Made by a program: the position numbers and the translations under genes
The notes under the pieces: model-generated
Told to the model about the DNA's origin: nothing
The model's database searches: none
Seen by the model: the letters and a program-made list of their open reading frames with translations, nothing else
In this document: positions 26,595 to 35,981 of the stretch, one piece after another
Layout of the letters: each line of letters begins with the position of its first letter
Numbering within the stretch: position 1 is the first letter of the stretch
DNA from: Marinitoga piezophila KA3
Lineage (GTDB): Bacteria; Thermotogota; Thermotogae; Petrotogales; Petrotogaceae
Reading direction: 5' to 3'
Length of the DNA: 64,000 bases
Assembly: GCF_000255135.1 (NCBI RefSeq)
Contig: NC_016751.1
Coordinates: forward strand, 2,167,408-2,231,407

Positions 26595-28034
26595 TTATAA
26601 AAACCTTTCAATAATATCATCAATCAAAACTCTTTCATCGTCTTCAAAAGAGTAATAGCCTAAAACAACATGCTTTTGACCAAGACCATATTTAATAGCA
26701 AAATCACGAACCTTCCCTTTTGGATAAGGAGTAATGGGCCATTTAATATCGTATCGAACGCAATTTCTCAAAAACACACCAAATATTCTCATCTCCTCAT
26801 CACTGAGCTTAAAATAATTAAAAACAAATTCCTTAAAGTTCTTTGGTTTCTTAAAAAGCTCAGTGATGAGTTTTTTTCTTGCTAAATAAAATGGTGAAAT
26901 ATTATATTCCGAATCTTCAACATCTTCAGAATTCAATAATCTTCTTTCAACTTTCTTCAAATCAAAATCACTCATCATAACATTAAAAAAATACATCTTC
27001 TCATAATTAACAGAGAAGAATTTAATGATTTTATTTTTATCTCCTTCAAAAATCAATTTCAAAATATGATTCTTTGTAAAAAATGGTTTTTCTATTAATG
27101 TTGTATATGTTGAAAAAAATAATACAGGGATTTTAGAAATATTAGTTTTTTTAATTTTGAATAGATTATTTTTAAAATATAGAGAAGTGTTTTTTCTAAA
27201 ACGTCTATTTCTGAATTTACTTTTATTGTTATAAACATTTTCAAATTCAGGATTTATTTCGAAAGATACATTTTTTTTATAATCCAAAACAATAACCGAA
27301 ATATCAAATAAATTTAAATACTTATTTATTTTGTATACCTCAAAAATCGTATCAAACCAGTTATAAGTATAATTTAAATTATCATAATAATATCCCATAT
27401 AATATTCCAATAAATTAGCAGTGATTAAAGCTTTCTCTTTATCAATCTTTCGAATCCACCAGGCTGCACTATTTAAACCTGCATTCATCATTGTTGGATG
27501 TGGAAATTTTTTTGCAATAAAGTAACCTTCAATAAAAATCTCAAATGCTTTTTTGTAATTTTTATCATTTAAGTTTTTTCTTGCCTGAGAATATTTCAAT
27601 AATGATTTTTGAGCATAACTTTCATTGTAGTTTTTACCATATACTTTTATATAATCATAGTTATCTTTATATTTCGAAGAGATATGTTTTAATCCAGGTA
27701 AAATAATATTTCGTGCATCTTCAGAAAGTGTTTTAATGTTTTTTCTAAGAATTATGAATTCTTTTTTTGATTCTTCAAATTTATTTTGTTTTAATAATAT
27801 ATCTATTTTTTCAAATCTTGCTAATTCTCTTAACATTATTGTTGGTGTTGTTGAAATAACTTTATTTGCATAAAATAAAGCTTTATCTAAATCTTCATTC
27901 CATATTGATTTTAATAACAGAAGATAATATTTCAATGCTACATCACTAATCTTTGGATAAATATAATTAACAATTGGTTTTGAAAAATAACCATACTCAA
28001 CTATATTTAAAATATCTTTTATACAAATCCCCAT
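26595..28034 (-). CDS. TPR-like protein of unknown function
   Basis: 479 residues from ATG 28034, chosen for GGAGGTT at 28039-28044. The first half consists of paired helices resembling tetratricopeptide repeats (ALKYYLLLLKSIWNEDLDKA, YKKAFEIFIEGYFIAKKF, NAGLNSAAWWIRK). The second half has a distinct C-terminal domain ending in PYPKGKVRDFAIKYGLGQKH and DDERVLIDDIIERFL. I do not recognise the family. It is divergent from promoter module A. A shortened, deleted copy of gene and module lies at 53.6-54.2 kb, so gene and promoter travel together. A peptide-sensing or regulatory role is an inference. Confidence 0.7.
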   Translation of the reverse strand: MGICIKDILNIVEYGYFSKPIVNYIYPKISDVALKYYLLLLKSIWNEDLDKALFYANKVISTTPTIMLRELARFEKIDILLKQNKFEESKKEFIILRKNIKTLSEDARNIILPGLKHISSKYKDNYDYIKVYGKNYNESYAQKSLLKYSQARKNLNDKNYKKAFEIFIEGYFIAKKFPHPTMMNAGLNSAAWWIRKIDKEKALITANLLEYYMGYYYDNLNYTYNWFDTIFEVYKINKYLNLFDISVIVLDYKKNVSFEINPEFENVYNNKSKFRNRRFRKNTSLYFKNNLFKIKKTNISKIPVLFFSTYTTLIEKPFFTKNHILKLIFEGDKNKIIKFFSVNYEKMYFFNVMMSDFDLKKVERRLLNSEDVEDSEYNISPFYLARKKLITELFKKPKNFKEFVFNYFKLSDEEMRIFGVFLRNCVRYDIKWPITPYPKGKVRDFAIKYGLGQKHVVLGYYSFEDDERVLIDDIIERFL

Positions 28035-28203
28035 TTTAACCTCCAACTTACAAAAAATTAAAAGTATTTTTACTAATCTTTTTTGAAAGTAAGAAACTTT
28101 AAAATTAACATTCTCTTGTAACATAATAAAGAATTAAGAAAAAGACAAAATAACGAATATAAAAGTATTTTAAAAAACGAAATGAATTTCCAAATTTTCT
28201 GAT

Positions 28204-28313
28204 GTTACATGAGTTAATCAAAGTGTAACGAAAATCAACTTCTGAAATACTGATAAAAAGCGGATTTTTATTTTTGAAAAAACACTTGAAAGTCATGTTA
28301 GAAATGATAAAAT
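28204..28313 (+). promoter_or_regulatory. Promoter module A (repeated element)
   Basis: It contains the inverted pair GTTACA (28204-28209)/TGTAAC (28224-28229), then a conserved box (TGATAAAAAGCG followed by a T-rich stretch, 28251-28276), then TTGAAA (28286-28291), 16 bp, and TAAAAT (28308-28313). Closely similar copies lie at 31883-31992 and, truncated, at 54134-54197. It drives rightward transcription toward the MFS gene. The rest of the 28035-28466 gap is AT-rich with no convincing gene. Confidence 0.75.
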
Positions 28314-28466
28314 AAAAGAAAATACTATTTAAGATACATCGTAAATATATTATGTTTTTGATACAGAAAATATTATATCAAAAAATCTTAATTTCATAAA
28401 TAAAATGAATAGCAAAGGTATTTGAAAAATTTTAGAATTTTTATCTTATGAGAGGGGGGAAGATGT

Positions 28467-29717
28467 ATGAACAATATATATATTTTGAGTTTTATAATTT
28501 CAATATTCATTTCTTTTTTGGGGGATATGTCGTACAATTTCTTCTGGTATTATACAATTTTAAAAGACCATCCTGTTATAGGACTTGGAGCATTTGGAAC
28601 ATTAACGCTTTTTACTTCGTTAGTGAGTTTTATTTTTATTCAGAGATTTTTTAAAAATACATCTATAATAAGCTTTTATTATAAAATCAATATTTTTAAA
28701 GCGATTCTTGTTTTCTTAAATATAGTTTTTTTTGTTCAGATAAAACCTCCGTATAATTATTTGTTGACGGTGGTATTATATTTTCTTATGACTGTAAGTG
28801 GAACTATAATAGCGGGAACAGTAAATTCAATAATTTCAACAATATTAAAAGATAAAAATGAATTTACACGCTTTTCTTCATTAAATGCAACATTAATGAG
28901 AATAGCATTGTTAAGTGGTTGGCCATTAGCGGGTATTATTGATAAATTTGGTGGTGTTAAGTGGTTATTAGCGTTTGACTTTATTACTTTTATACCTCTT
29001 ATAGTAGTAACATTGAATTTGGAGAAAAAAATTCCAGAGCTCAAAGAAATTACATATTCTTCAAGATTTACAAGGAAAAATAAAAGAAATAATAGAGAAG
29101 ATTTAAAGCCATTTTTAAGAGTTTTAACAGAAGTTTTTGCAGTATATGTAGTTTCATCATTTACAACAATGACAACTATAGTATTATGGAAACACAATAA
29201 TTTGGCAGAACAAATAGATTCATTGAGCACAAGTATATTTTTTACAGCTTTTAATGGTGGGATGTTATTATCTTCAACCTTATTAATGACCAGAAGAATA
29301 GCAGAATATTATACAAAAAATGTTTTGCGATTGAGAAATATAATATTAATTTTTACAGCTGCATGTACATATTTATCTGTAGTATTTTCAAATAATTATT
29401 TGGGATTTATTATAGTAATGTTTTTTTATGGTTTAAGCGCTGGTTTTATACTACCAACCTATAGGATATTAATAAACAATTACTTTGAGAAAGAGAAAAA
29501 GCATATATTATTTGCATATAATGGAATAATTTCCAGATATTCAGGTTCAATTGCCAATTTAATAGCAGCATTTATAATTTCCGTGTATTCAGTAAATTAT
29601 GTATATTATTTTTCAGCAATAGGATTAATGTTAATTGTTGTTGTGAATATCTTATTGAACAACAATTTCTATTTAAATAGTTTTGAAGAAAAAATGAGTA
29701 TAGAATATGAAGAATAA
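28467..29717 (+). CDS. MFS-type membrane transporter
   Basis: 416 residues with about 12 membrane helices. Family features are modest: GWPLAGIIDKFGGVKWLLAF near 155 corresponds to the MFS second repeat of EntS-like proteins, and FYGLSAGFILPTYRILINNY near 325 to the C-terminal half. The ATG follows AGAGGGGGG by 8 nt. It is the first gene after promoter module A and precedes two ABC-type membrane proteins. Export of a peptide or toxic product in this accessory cluster is plausible but not shown. Confidence 0.75.
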   Translation: MNNIYILSFIISIFISFLGDMSYNFFWYYTILKDHPVIGLGAFGTLTLFTSLVSFIFIQRFFKNTSIISFYYKINIFKAILVFLNIVFFVQIKPPYNYLLTVVLYFLMTVSGTIIAGTVNSIISTILKDKNEFTRFSSLNATLMRIALLSGWPLAGIIDKFGGVKWLLAFDFITFIPLIVVTLNLEKKIPELKEITYSSRFTRKNKRNNREDLKPFLRVLTEVFAVYVVSSFTTMTTIVLWKHNNLAEQIDSLSTSIFFTAFNGGMLLSSTLLMTRRIAEYYTKNVLRLRNIILIFTAACTYLSVVFSNNYLGFIIVMFFYGLSAGFILPTYRILINNYFEKEKKHILFAYNGIISRYSGSIANLIAAFIISVYSVNYVYYFSAIGLMLIVVVNILLNNNFYLNSFEEKMSIEYEE

Positions 29718-29758
29718 AATTTGATAATTATTTATATACAACATTTTGATTAATTATA

Positions 29759-29795
29759 ATAGTCTCAAATGAGATAAAAACTCATTTGAGACTAT
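29759..29795. repeat. Perfect 15-bp inverted repeat between MFS and ABC genes
   Basis: ATAGTCTCAAATGAG (29759-29773) pairs with its exact complement at 29781-29795 around a 7-nt loop. No T run follows on the plus strand, so it is not a classical terminator there; it lies 46 nt before the next start codon. The core CAAATGAG recurs in hairpins at 36779 and 57911. Confidence 0.75.
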
Positions 29796-29840
29796 CTGTA
29801 TGATATAATAGAAAACGAAATTTTTTATAAGGTGATAAAA

Positions 29841-30767
29841 ATGGAAGTTTTTTTTAATATTTTAAAAGAATTACCAAAATCTAATAAGCTAAAAACATTT
29901 TTTGTGTTTATAATAAGCATTTTTATTCAATTTGGAAATATATCAGTTCCGTTTATATTTCAGAGATTGACTGATAATTTTGGTAGCGAAAAAGCCTTTC
30001 AATATTTTCAGATATTATTGTTTGTATATTTTCTTCAATTACTTTTAAATATTTTTTTTGGAATATTTTATACAAAAAATATATACGAGATTTCATCTTA
30101 TTATAAAAAACGAGGTTTTGAATTTTTATTGAGAAACAATAAAGAGATAAATAATTTTTCAGAAAAGATAGATTTACTATTTAATCTTTCTGAAGAGGGT
30201 ATAGCATCTTTATTTTACGAATCAAACGTCAATTTTGTGGTTTATATAATTTTTTATTTTATATTGCTTTTTTATATATTGAAAAGATCCCTAATAGTGG
30301 GAGTACTATTAATTGCTAATACAATTGTTTTATATATAGTATCCAGATTAAAAATAAAATATCTTTCTTCAAAAAATTTGGAAATTATCAGATTAGAAGC
30401 GAAGAAAATAAAAGAAATTGAGGATATTTTAAGAGGTTTTGTGGAAATTAGAGTATTTAATATTTTAAAAAATGAGGTCAATAGAATTTCAAATCATTTC
30501 AAAGAGATTTTGAATATTATAAAGCGAAAACAGAAAATAGAATTATTTATTTCAGGTTTTGAAATTATGAATTTTTTGGTTTTTCCAGCAATTTTGTATA
30601 TTGTTGGAATTTCAATTATAGAAAAAAACATTTCTCTTGGTGAAGGAATTAAGATCATTCAAATGGTTGAAATTATCACTTCTTATTCTATTTTTATAAG
30701 CAATTATACTAACGTAATACCAGAGATTATAAGTGTATATGAGGAATATTCTAAAAATTTTCAATAA
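29841..30767 (+). CDS. ABC exporter transmembrane domain without ATPase domain (1)
   Basis: 308 residues from ATG 29841 (AAGGTG 7 nt upstream; an in-frame GTG at 29832 overlaps that site). It has about six membrane helices and the long cytoplasmic extensions of ABC exporter subunits (EAKKIKEIEDILRGFVEIRV near 195 is the typical coupling region). It stops at VYEEYSKNF, exactly where an ATPase domain would begin in a full half-transporter. No Walker motifs are present and no remnant follows; the next gene starts 24 nt on. The ATPase may be supplied in trans, or the protein may have another role. Confidence 0.75.
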   Translation: MEVFFNILKELPKSNKLKTFFVFIISIFIQFGNISVPFIFQRLTDNFGSEKAFQYFQILLFVYFLQLLLNIFFGIFYTKNIYEISSYYKKRGFEFLLRNNKEINNFSEKIDLLFNLSEEGIASLFYESNVNFVVYIIFYFILLFYILKRSLIVGVLLIANTIVLYIVSRLKIKYLSSKNLEIIRLEAKKIKEIEDILRGFVEIRVFNILKNEVNRISNHFKEILNIIKRKQKIELFISGFEIMNFLVFPAILYIVGISIIEKNISLGEGIKIIQMVEIITSYSIFISNYTNVIPEIISVYEEYSKNFQ

Positions 30768-30791
30768 ACCAAGATATAAAATGGTGATATT

Positions 30792-31688
30792 ATGAAAAAA
30801 ATAATATTTGTTATCATAGTTCTTTCTATTATTTCAATTATTTCAGAATATCTCTATACTACAATTCCACTTTATACAAAGGATTTCATAGATTTTTTGA
30901 CATCTGGAATAATTAATTATAAAGTTTTATTAAATATGACTTTGATAATTATAATATCTTTTTTATTAAAAACCATGGTAAAAATCTTTTTAGAATATTA
31001 TAAGAAGAAAGCATCATATTTAATAACTATAAAAGGTTTATCAAACATTTTAAAATTCGATTATTTAGAATTCAAGGAATATGATGAAATATATTATTCT
31101 GAAAGTTTATTAAGATTACCTGAAAAAATAATGGAAGCAGTAAGCTCTTCAGGAATGGAAAATTTCACTATAATATTTAAGATGATATTTCTCATAATTT
31201 TTATATTTAACCTTGATATAAAATCTGGTATTGCAACAATAATATATACGATATTATCGTTCGTTAGCATATGGATTTCAAATAAATATTTTTATGAAAA
31301 TTATGATAAACAAATTGAGATAAATCTTAATAACATATCAGATGCAATGGACCAATTAGAGGGATTGAAAGAGATACATTTATTTAATACTGTAAATTCT
31401 GAAATATCACGTTTTGAAAATAACATTAATAAATATAGAGATTTTTCAATAAAAATAAATATATTGGATTGGCTTTTATCTTTTACAATAAATGATTTTT
31501 TTCAATATTCGATATATGCATATCTAATATATAGAGGATTACTTTTAAAAGATGTTGGTTCATTAATTGCATTATACATGTATGTAAAAGATGTAGCAAA
31601 TATAATGAATAATTCTATATTTGGAATCTGGAACTCTTTAAGAGAAGCATTAATTTCATGGAATAGATTAAAAAAGTATATAATTTGA
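30792..31688 (+). CDS. ABC exporter transmembrane domain without ATPase domain (2)
   Basis: 298 residues, like the upstream protein in layout: signal-anchor helix (MKKIIFVIIVLSIISIISEY), about six helices and the coupling region AMDQLEGLKEIHLFNTVNSE near 190. It ends SWNRLKKYII, again where the nucleotide-binding domain should start. Two successive subunits both lacking the ATPase, each ending cleanly, suggest a functional heterodimer rather than chance truncation. A terminator follows within 30 nt. Confidence 0.75.
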   Translation: MKKIIFVIIVLSIISIISEYLYTTIPLYTKDFIDFLTSGIINYKVLLNMTLIIIISFLLKTMVKIFLEYYKKKASYLITIKGLSNILKFDYLEFKEYDEIYYSESLLRLPEKIMEAVSSSGMENFTIIFKMIFLIIFIFNLDIKSGIATIIYTILSFVSIWISNKYFYENYDKQIEINLNNISDAMDQLEGLKEIHLFNTVNSEISRFENNINKYRDFSIKINILDWLLSFTINDFFQYSIYAYLIYRGLLLKDVGSLIALYMYVKDVANIMNNSIFGIWNSLREALISWNRLKKYII

Positions 31689-31693
31689 CATTC

Positions 31694-31715
31694 AAAATCC
31701 CCGAAAGGGGATTTT
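31694..31715 (+). terminator. Intrinsic terminator
   Basis: AAAATCCCC, a GAAA tetraloop, then GGGGATTTTT and a T-rich tail, just after the second ABC membrane gene. Confidence 0.9.
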
Positions 31716-31882
31716 TATTTATTTAATTATTTTTTAACCAAAATTTTACCGGTAAAAATCCAAACCTTGGAAACATTGAATTTAACATTACATTGTAACA
31801 TAAGATTTATAATTGGAATTGGTTAAAAAGTTTAATACAAGCATATTATAAATAACAAAGAAAGAATGTGAAAAAAACGTGT

Positions 31883-31992
31883 GTTACATGAGTTAATTAA
31901 ACAGTAACATTTTTTGATTTCTGAAACACTGATAAATAGCGACTTTTTATTTTGGAAATAGACCTTGAAAGTCATGTTAGAAATGATAAAAT
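31883..31992 (+). promoter_or_regulatory. Promoter module B (repeated element)
   Basis: GTTAC (31883)/GTAAC (31904-31908), the box TGATAAATAGCG at 31930-31941, TTGAAA at 31965-31970, 16 bp and TAAAAT at 31987-31992. The -35 to -10 interval is identical to module A. Similarity to A also reaches about 90 bp upstream (a shared TTAACATT...TTGTAACATAA). It ends 36 nt before the secreted-protein gene. The 31716-31882 stretch holds no gene. Confidence 0.78.
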
Positions 31993-32027
31993 TTAAGTTG
32001 AAAAATTAAAAATAGGGGGATGAGAAA

Positions 32028-33314
32028 ATGAAAAGAAGAGGATTAATCATTTTATTTATATTGACACTAACGATCTCGTTGTTTTCTGATAGTTTAAAAA
32101 TGATAAAGAAAATAGAGATAGAAATAGAAAATACCAAAAAACCATCAAAATTTCTCACAACATTTGCAAAAAATGAAGTAATAATCACGCCGTTTGTAGC
32201 AATTGGAAAGGATTTTAAAATACGAATATATTCATTAAGAGATAATACAGAACAAATAATAAAAAAAGAAGCTCCTGCATTATACGAAATCGGAGAACTT
32301 ACAAGTGTGACATTTATAACAACCTTTAATTTTGAAGATAAATTCTGGATAATATGTGGGAATGGAAAAAATGGAGATATGGAGATAAATGAATATATAA
32401 AAAAGGATAATGAATATATATTCAACAAAAAATTAAATTTAGGAGTAAAATCTGGAATAGTAATAATTGATAAAGAACTAAAGGATAGATTAATAATAAG
32501 TTTAGGAGTAAATGAGTCTGAAAGAAAAATAATGGTGGTTGATAAAAATCTTAAATGGTATAAGGAGTTAATTACATTAAGGGATTTTTCAGGTGATCTT
32601 GAAATAGCAGAGTATAAGGATAAATTATATATATTTGAAAGCATACCAGAAAAAAGCGTATCGTCATTCTTTGGATCAAATAGTAAATACATAAAACTAA
32701 AACATACCTTTGATGCAAAGACATATAAACTTCTAAAAAAAGATGAAAAGGCATTTTCAGATATGGAATATTATATTTATATATATCAGGATGGAAAATA
32801 TACATATTTTGGGAATTACGGAGGAAAGATAAATATAAAAAGATATGATCTTGAAAGCGGAAAAGTAGAGGATATAAACATGGAAGAAATATATCCATTA
32901 TTAAAAGAAGGAAAGATTGAATATTCATATTTTGTATATAAGAATAAAAAAGTATTAATAGAAATAGATGAAGAGGATATTATGAAATTGGTAATGGGTG
33001 AAATAATAGATAATAATTTTAAAATAATCTGGAAAAAAGAATTAGAAAGAAAAGAAGGAGCATTTCTTGTAAAAAATGTGAAAAATGCACTTTTACTGGA
33101 TTCTGATTTAATGGATAATACAGAAATATTTATAGACGAAGGAAAAAATTACAAAGTTAATCTCGAAACAGGAGAGATAACAGAAATAACAGATAAACCA
33201 ATATGGTTCTTTAAAATGAGAGATAAATATTATTATGGAGCATTAAACAAAACGGAAAAGAAAGATGGAAAGAACTATTCTGTATTTGAAATTTATGAAT
33301 TGAAATTCGAATAG
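32028..33314 (+). CDS. Secreted beta-rich protein, tandem paralogue 1
   Basis: 428 residues with a signal peptide (MKRRGLIILFILTLTISLFS). The mature part alternates short strands and charged turns (KDNEYIFNKKLNLGVKSGIV, ERKIMVVDKNLKWYKELITL), suggesting a beta-propeller-like fold. I do not recognise a family. It lies directly behind promoter module B and has a decayed and an intact paralogue next to it, then an ABC transporter. A cell-surface role in the same process as the exporter is inferred. Confidence 0.7.
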   Translation: MKRRGLIILFILTLTISLFSDSLKMIKKIEIEIENTKKPSKFLTTFAKNEVIITPFVAIGKDFKIRIYSLRDNTEQIIKKEAPALYEIGELTSVTFITTFNFEDKFWIICGNGKNGDMEINEYIKKDNEYIFNKKLNLGVKSGIVIIDKELKDRLIISLGVNESERKIMVVDKNLKWYKELITLRDFSGDLEIAEYKDKLYIFESIPEKSVSSFFGSNSKYIKLKHTFDAKTYKLLKKDEKAFSDMEYYIYIYQDGKYTYFGNYGGKINIKRYDLESGKVEDINMEEIYPLLKEGKIEYSYFVYKNKKVLIEIDEEDIMKLVMGEIIDNNFKIIWKKELERKEGAFLVKNVKNALLLDSDLMDNTEIFIDEGKNYKVNLETGEITEITDKPIWFFKMRDKYYYGALNKTEKKDGKNYSVFEIYELKFE

Positions 33315-33344
33315 AAGTTAAATATTTATATTTGGAGGAGTTTT

Positions 33345-33790
33345 ATGCGAAAAATATTAATTTTTTTATTAATTATATTATTAACAATTACAATTTATTC
33401 AGAAACTGTGAAAATAAATAAAATAGGTGAGTATAAAATAGAAAATGTAATACCAAAGCATTTAGTAATAAACTTTACCTCAAATGAAATGATAATTACA
33501 AAAGGTGTTCCAACAAGTGAAAAGTACAGCATATATATTTATTCCTTAAAAAATAAAAATGAACAAATAATAAAAGAAAAAATACCGGCGTTATACGATA
33601 TAAATGGTAATAGAAGAGTAGTTTTGGTTTTTAGTTATGGTTTTCAGGTGAAATAATATATAAAACAGACAAACCATATGTCTTTTATAAGGTTGATGAT
33701 AAATATTACGGAATAATAAAACTCACAGAAAAAAAGGAAGATAAAATCGATACTAAAATAGAAATATATGAAATAAAAGTTGAAAAATAA
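33345..33790 (+). pseudogene. Decayed tandem paralogue 2 of the secreted protein
   Basis: The first 100 codons (signal peptide MRKILIFLLIILLTITIYSE, then NEQIIKEKIPALYDINGN) match the N-terminus of its neighbours. After a stop at 33656 the C-terminus of the same family continues in another frame (TDKPYVFYKVDDKYYG, ending EIYEIKVEK, stop at 33788-33790). The middle, about 280 codons in the paralogues, is missing and the junction near 33640 is out of frame. This is a deletion pseudogene, though the 103-residue secreted stub could still be made. Confidence 0.8.
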
Positions 33791-33837
33791 CAAGCTAAAG
33801 ATTTATGGAATTTAATAAAGATAGGAGGATTAAAAAA

Positions 33838-35118
33838 ATGAAAAGAAGGGGATTAATAGTTTTATTAATGATGATACTAACAATCTCATTATTCGCTGAT
33901 AATCTGAAAATGATAAAAAGAATAGAGCTGGAAATAGAAAATGTCCAAAAACCACCAAAAATAGTTACGGCATTTACAAAAAATGAAGTAGTACTCGTGC
34001 CATGGGTAGCAAGTGGAAAATATTTTGAAATACGCATATATTCATTAAAAGATAACACAGAACAAATAATAAAAAAGGAATCACCGGCATTATATGAATT
34101 AGGCGATCTTAGAAGTGTGACAGCAATAACAATTTTTAATTTTGATGATAAATTCTGGATAATATGTGGAAATGAGAAGAATGGAGATATGGAAATAAAT
34201 GAATATATAAAAAAGGATAATGAATATATATTCAATAAAAAGTTGAATTTAAAAATAAAATCATGGGCAGTGATGATTGATAAAGAACTAAAGGATAGAT
34301 TAATAATAAGTTTAGGAGTAAATGAGTCTGAAAGAAAAATAATGGTAGTTGATAAAAATCTTGAGTGGCATAAAGATTTAATTACATTAAATGATTTTTC
34401 GGGATATCTTGAAACGGCAGAGTATAAGGATAAATTATATATATTTGAGAGCACAGGGGAAAAAAGCGTATCGTCATTCTTTGGATCAAATAGTAAATAC
34501 ATAAAACTAAAACATACATTTGATGCAAAGACATATAAACTTCTAAAAAAAGATGAAAAGGCATTTTCAGATATGAAATATTATGTTTATATATATCAGG
34601 ATGGGAAATATGCATATTTTGGAAATTATGGAGGGAAGATAAACATAAAAAGATATAATCTTGAAAATGGAAAAGTAGAGGATATAAACATGGAAGAGAT
34701 ATATCCATTATTAAAGGAGGGAAAGATTGAATATTCATATTTTGCATATAAGAATAAAAAAGTATTAATAGAAATAAATGAAGAAGATATTATGAAATTG
34801 GTAATGGGTGAAATAATAAATAATAAATTCAAAGTAATCTGGAAAAAAGAATTAGAAAAAAATGGAGTATTCTTTCCACGAACAACAAAAAGTATTTTTT
34901 TATTAATTCCGGATTTACCGACAGAAATTGAAGAAGTTTTATATAAAGGAAAAAATTACAAAATTAATTTTGAAACTGGTGAAATTACAAAAATTACAGA
35001 CAAACCAATAATCTTTTTCAAAATGAAAGATAAATATTATGGAGTATTAAACGAAACAGAAAAGAAAGATGGGAAGAACTATTCAGTATTTGAAATTTAT
35101 GAATTAAAAATTGAGTAA
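33838..35118 (+). CDS. Secreted beta-rich protein, tandem paralogue 3
   Basis: 426 residues from ATG 33838, fixed by AGGAGG 8 nt upstream. It is highly similar to the protein at 32028, nearly identical over the middle 200 residues (SVSSFFGSNSKYIKLKHTFD, then MEEIYPLLKEGKIEYSY). The difference is concentrated at the N-terminal 100 residues and near residue 350, which may reflect selection on exposed parts. It is 17 nt upstream of an ABC ATPase gene, so probably in one operon with it. Confidence 0.72.
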   Translation: MKRRGLIVLLMMILTISLFADNLKMIKRIELEIENVQKPPKIVTAFTKNEVVLVPWVASGKYFEIRIYSLKDNTEQIIKKESPALYELGDLRSVTAITIFNFDDKFWIICGNEKNGDMEINEYIKKDNEYIFNKKLNLKIKSWAVMIDKELKDRLIISLGVNESERKIMVVDKNLEWHKDLITLNDFSGYLETAEYKDKLYIFESTGEKSVSSFFGSNSKYIKLKHTFDAKTYKLLKKDEKAFSDMKYYVYIYQDGKYAYFGNYGGKINIKRYNLENGKVEDINMEEIYPLLKEGKIEYSYFAYKNKKVLIEINEEDIMKLVMGEIINNKFKVIWKKELEKNGVFFPRTTKSIFLLIPDLPTEIEEVLYKGKNYKINFETGEITKITDKPIIFFKMKDKYYGVLNETEKKDGKNYSVFEIYELKIE

Positions 35119-35135
35119 AGAACGGTGGTGAAAAA

Positions 35136-35981
35136 ATGATAGAAGTAAAAGGGATAAAAAAGAGCTTCAAAGAAAAAGAAGTATTAAAAGGCGTGGATTT
35201 TGACGTAAAAGAAGGGGAAAAGTTTGTAATATTAGGGGAAAATGGAGCAGGGAAATCCACACTGTTTTATATATTAACAAAAGTATATAATCCCGATGAA
35301 GGAGAAATAAAAATAAAAGAAGGGAAATATTTATTGGGCTTCGTAGAAGAACCACAGTTTATAAAAACCATGAATGCGTATGAAAATATGAAATATATTA
35401 GCTCGAGCATATATAAGAAAGTCACAAAAGAAGAAATGGATAAATATTTAAAAATAACAGGAATACAGCAACATGCAAAGAAAAAAGTAGGTAAATATTC
35501 CACGGGAATGAAAAAAAGACTGGCAGTATCGTTATTATTAATGATAGATCCGGATATATACATATTCGACGAACCAACAGAAGGACTGGATCCAATAGAA
35601 AGAAAAAACTTCATGAAATTAATGGAAGAATTAAAAGAAAGAGGAAAAGGGATAATAATAAGCACACACGTATTATCAGAAGCAAAAGAAATGGCTGATA
35701 GAGTGGGAATATTATACGATGGAAAAATACAGAAAATAATGTCAAGAGAAGACTTTGATAAACAGAATGAATATATAATAGACGCAGAGGCAAAAAGATA
35801 TCCAGAATGGCTGGAATACCGAATAGAAGATGGAAAAGCGATAATAAAAAGCGACAACATAATGGAAACGCTGGAAAAATTAAAACAGGAAGGGATAAAA
35901 ATAAAAGACATAGAAAAAAACACATCAATACTGGAAAAAACATTCATAAAAATATCCTCGGGAGATGGGAAAAATGATTAA
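35136..35981 (+). CDS. ABC transporter ATPase (BcrA/antimicrobial-resistance type)
   Basis: 281 residues. Walker A GENGAGKSTLF near 38, the variant signature YSTGMKKRLAVSLLL near 130, Walker B YIFDEPTEGLDP near 150 and the H-loop ISTHVLSEA near 185 make it a complete ATPase of the BcrA/NatA group. It pairs with the ABC-2 permease that overlaps its end. Such pairs pump out or give immunity to peptide antibiotics. Codon use is markedly different from the core genes, with many A-ending codons and few stops on the opposite strand. Confidence 0.88.
   Translation: MIEVKGIKKSFKEKEVLKGVDFDVKEGEKFVILGENGAGKSTLFYILTKVYNPDEGEIKIKEGKYLLGFVEEPQFIKTMNAYENMKYISSSIYKKVTKEEMDKYLKITGIQQHAKKKVGKYSTGMKKRLAVSLLLMIDPDIYIFDEPTEGLDPIERKNFMKLMEELKERGKGIIISTHVLSEAKEMADRVGILYDGKIQKIMSREDFDKQNEYIIDAEAKRYPEWLEYRIEDGKAIIKSDNIMETLEKLKQEGIKIKDIEKNTSILEKTFIKISSGDGKND

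Noticed and set aside
28351..28398. 15-codon ORF beginning MFLIQKILYQ upstream of the MFS gene
   Set aside because: No ribosome site and low-complexity composition; likely chance.
28448..28654. 68-codon plus-strand ORF overlapping the start of the MFS gene
   Set aside because: It overlaps the well-supported MFS frame, and its codons read as a shifted version of the membrane protein.
29430..29447. TTTAAGCGCTGG, resembling the LacI operator core at 5612
   Set aside because: It lies inside the MFS coding sequence, and only half of the palindrome matches.
32006..32692. 228-codon minus-strand ORF opposite the secreted-protein gene (and a similar one at 33795-34502)
   Set aside because: Antisense shadow: A-rich codons on the plus strand leave few stops on the minus strand. 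The plus frames have signal peptides, ribosome sites and paralogues.
35267..35947. 226-codon minus-strand ORF opposite the ABC ATPase
   Set aside because: The plus strand has all ABC ATPase motifs; the minus frame is a by-product of the unusual codon use.
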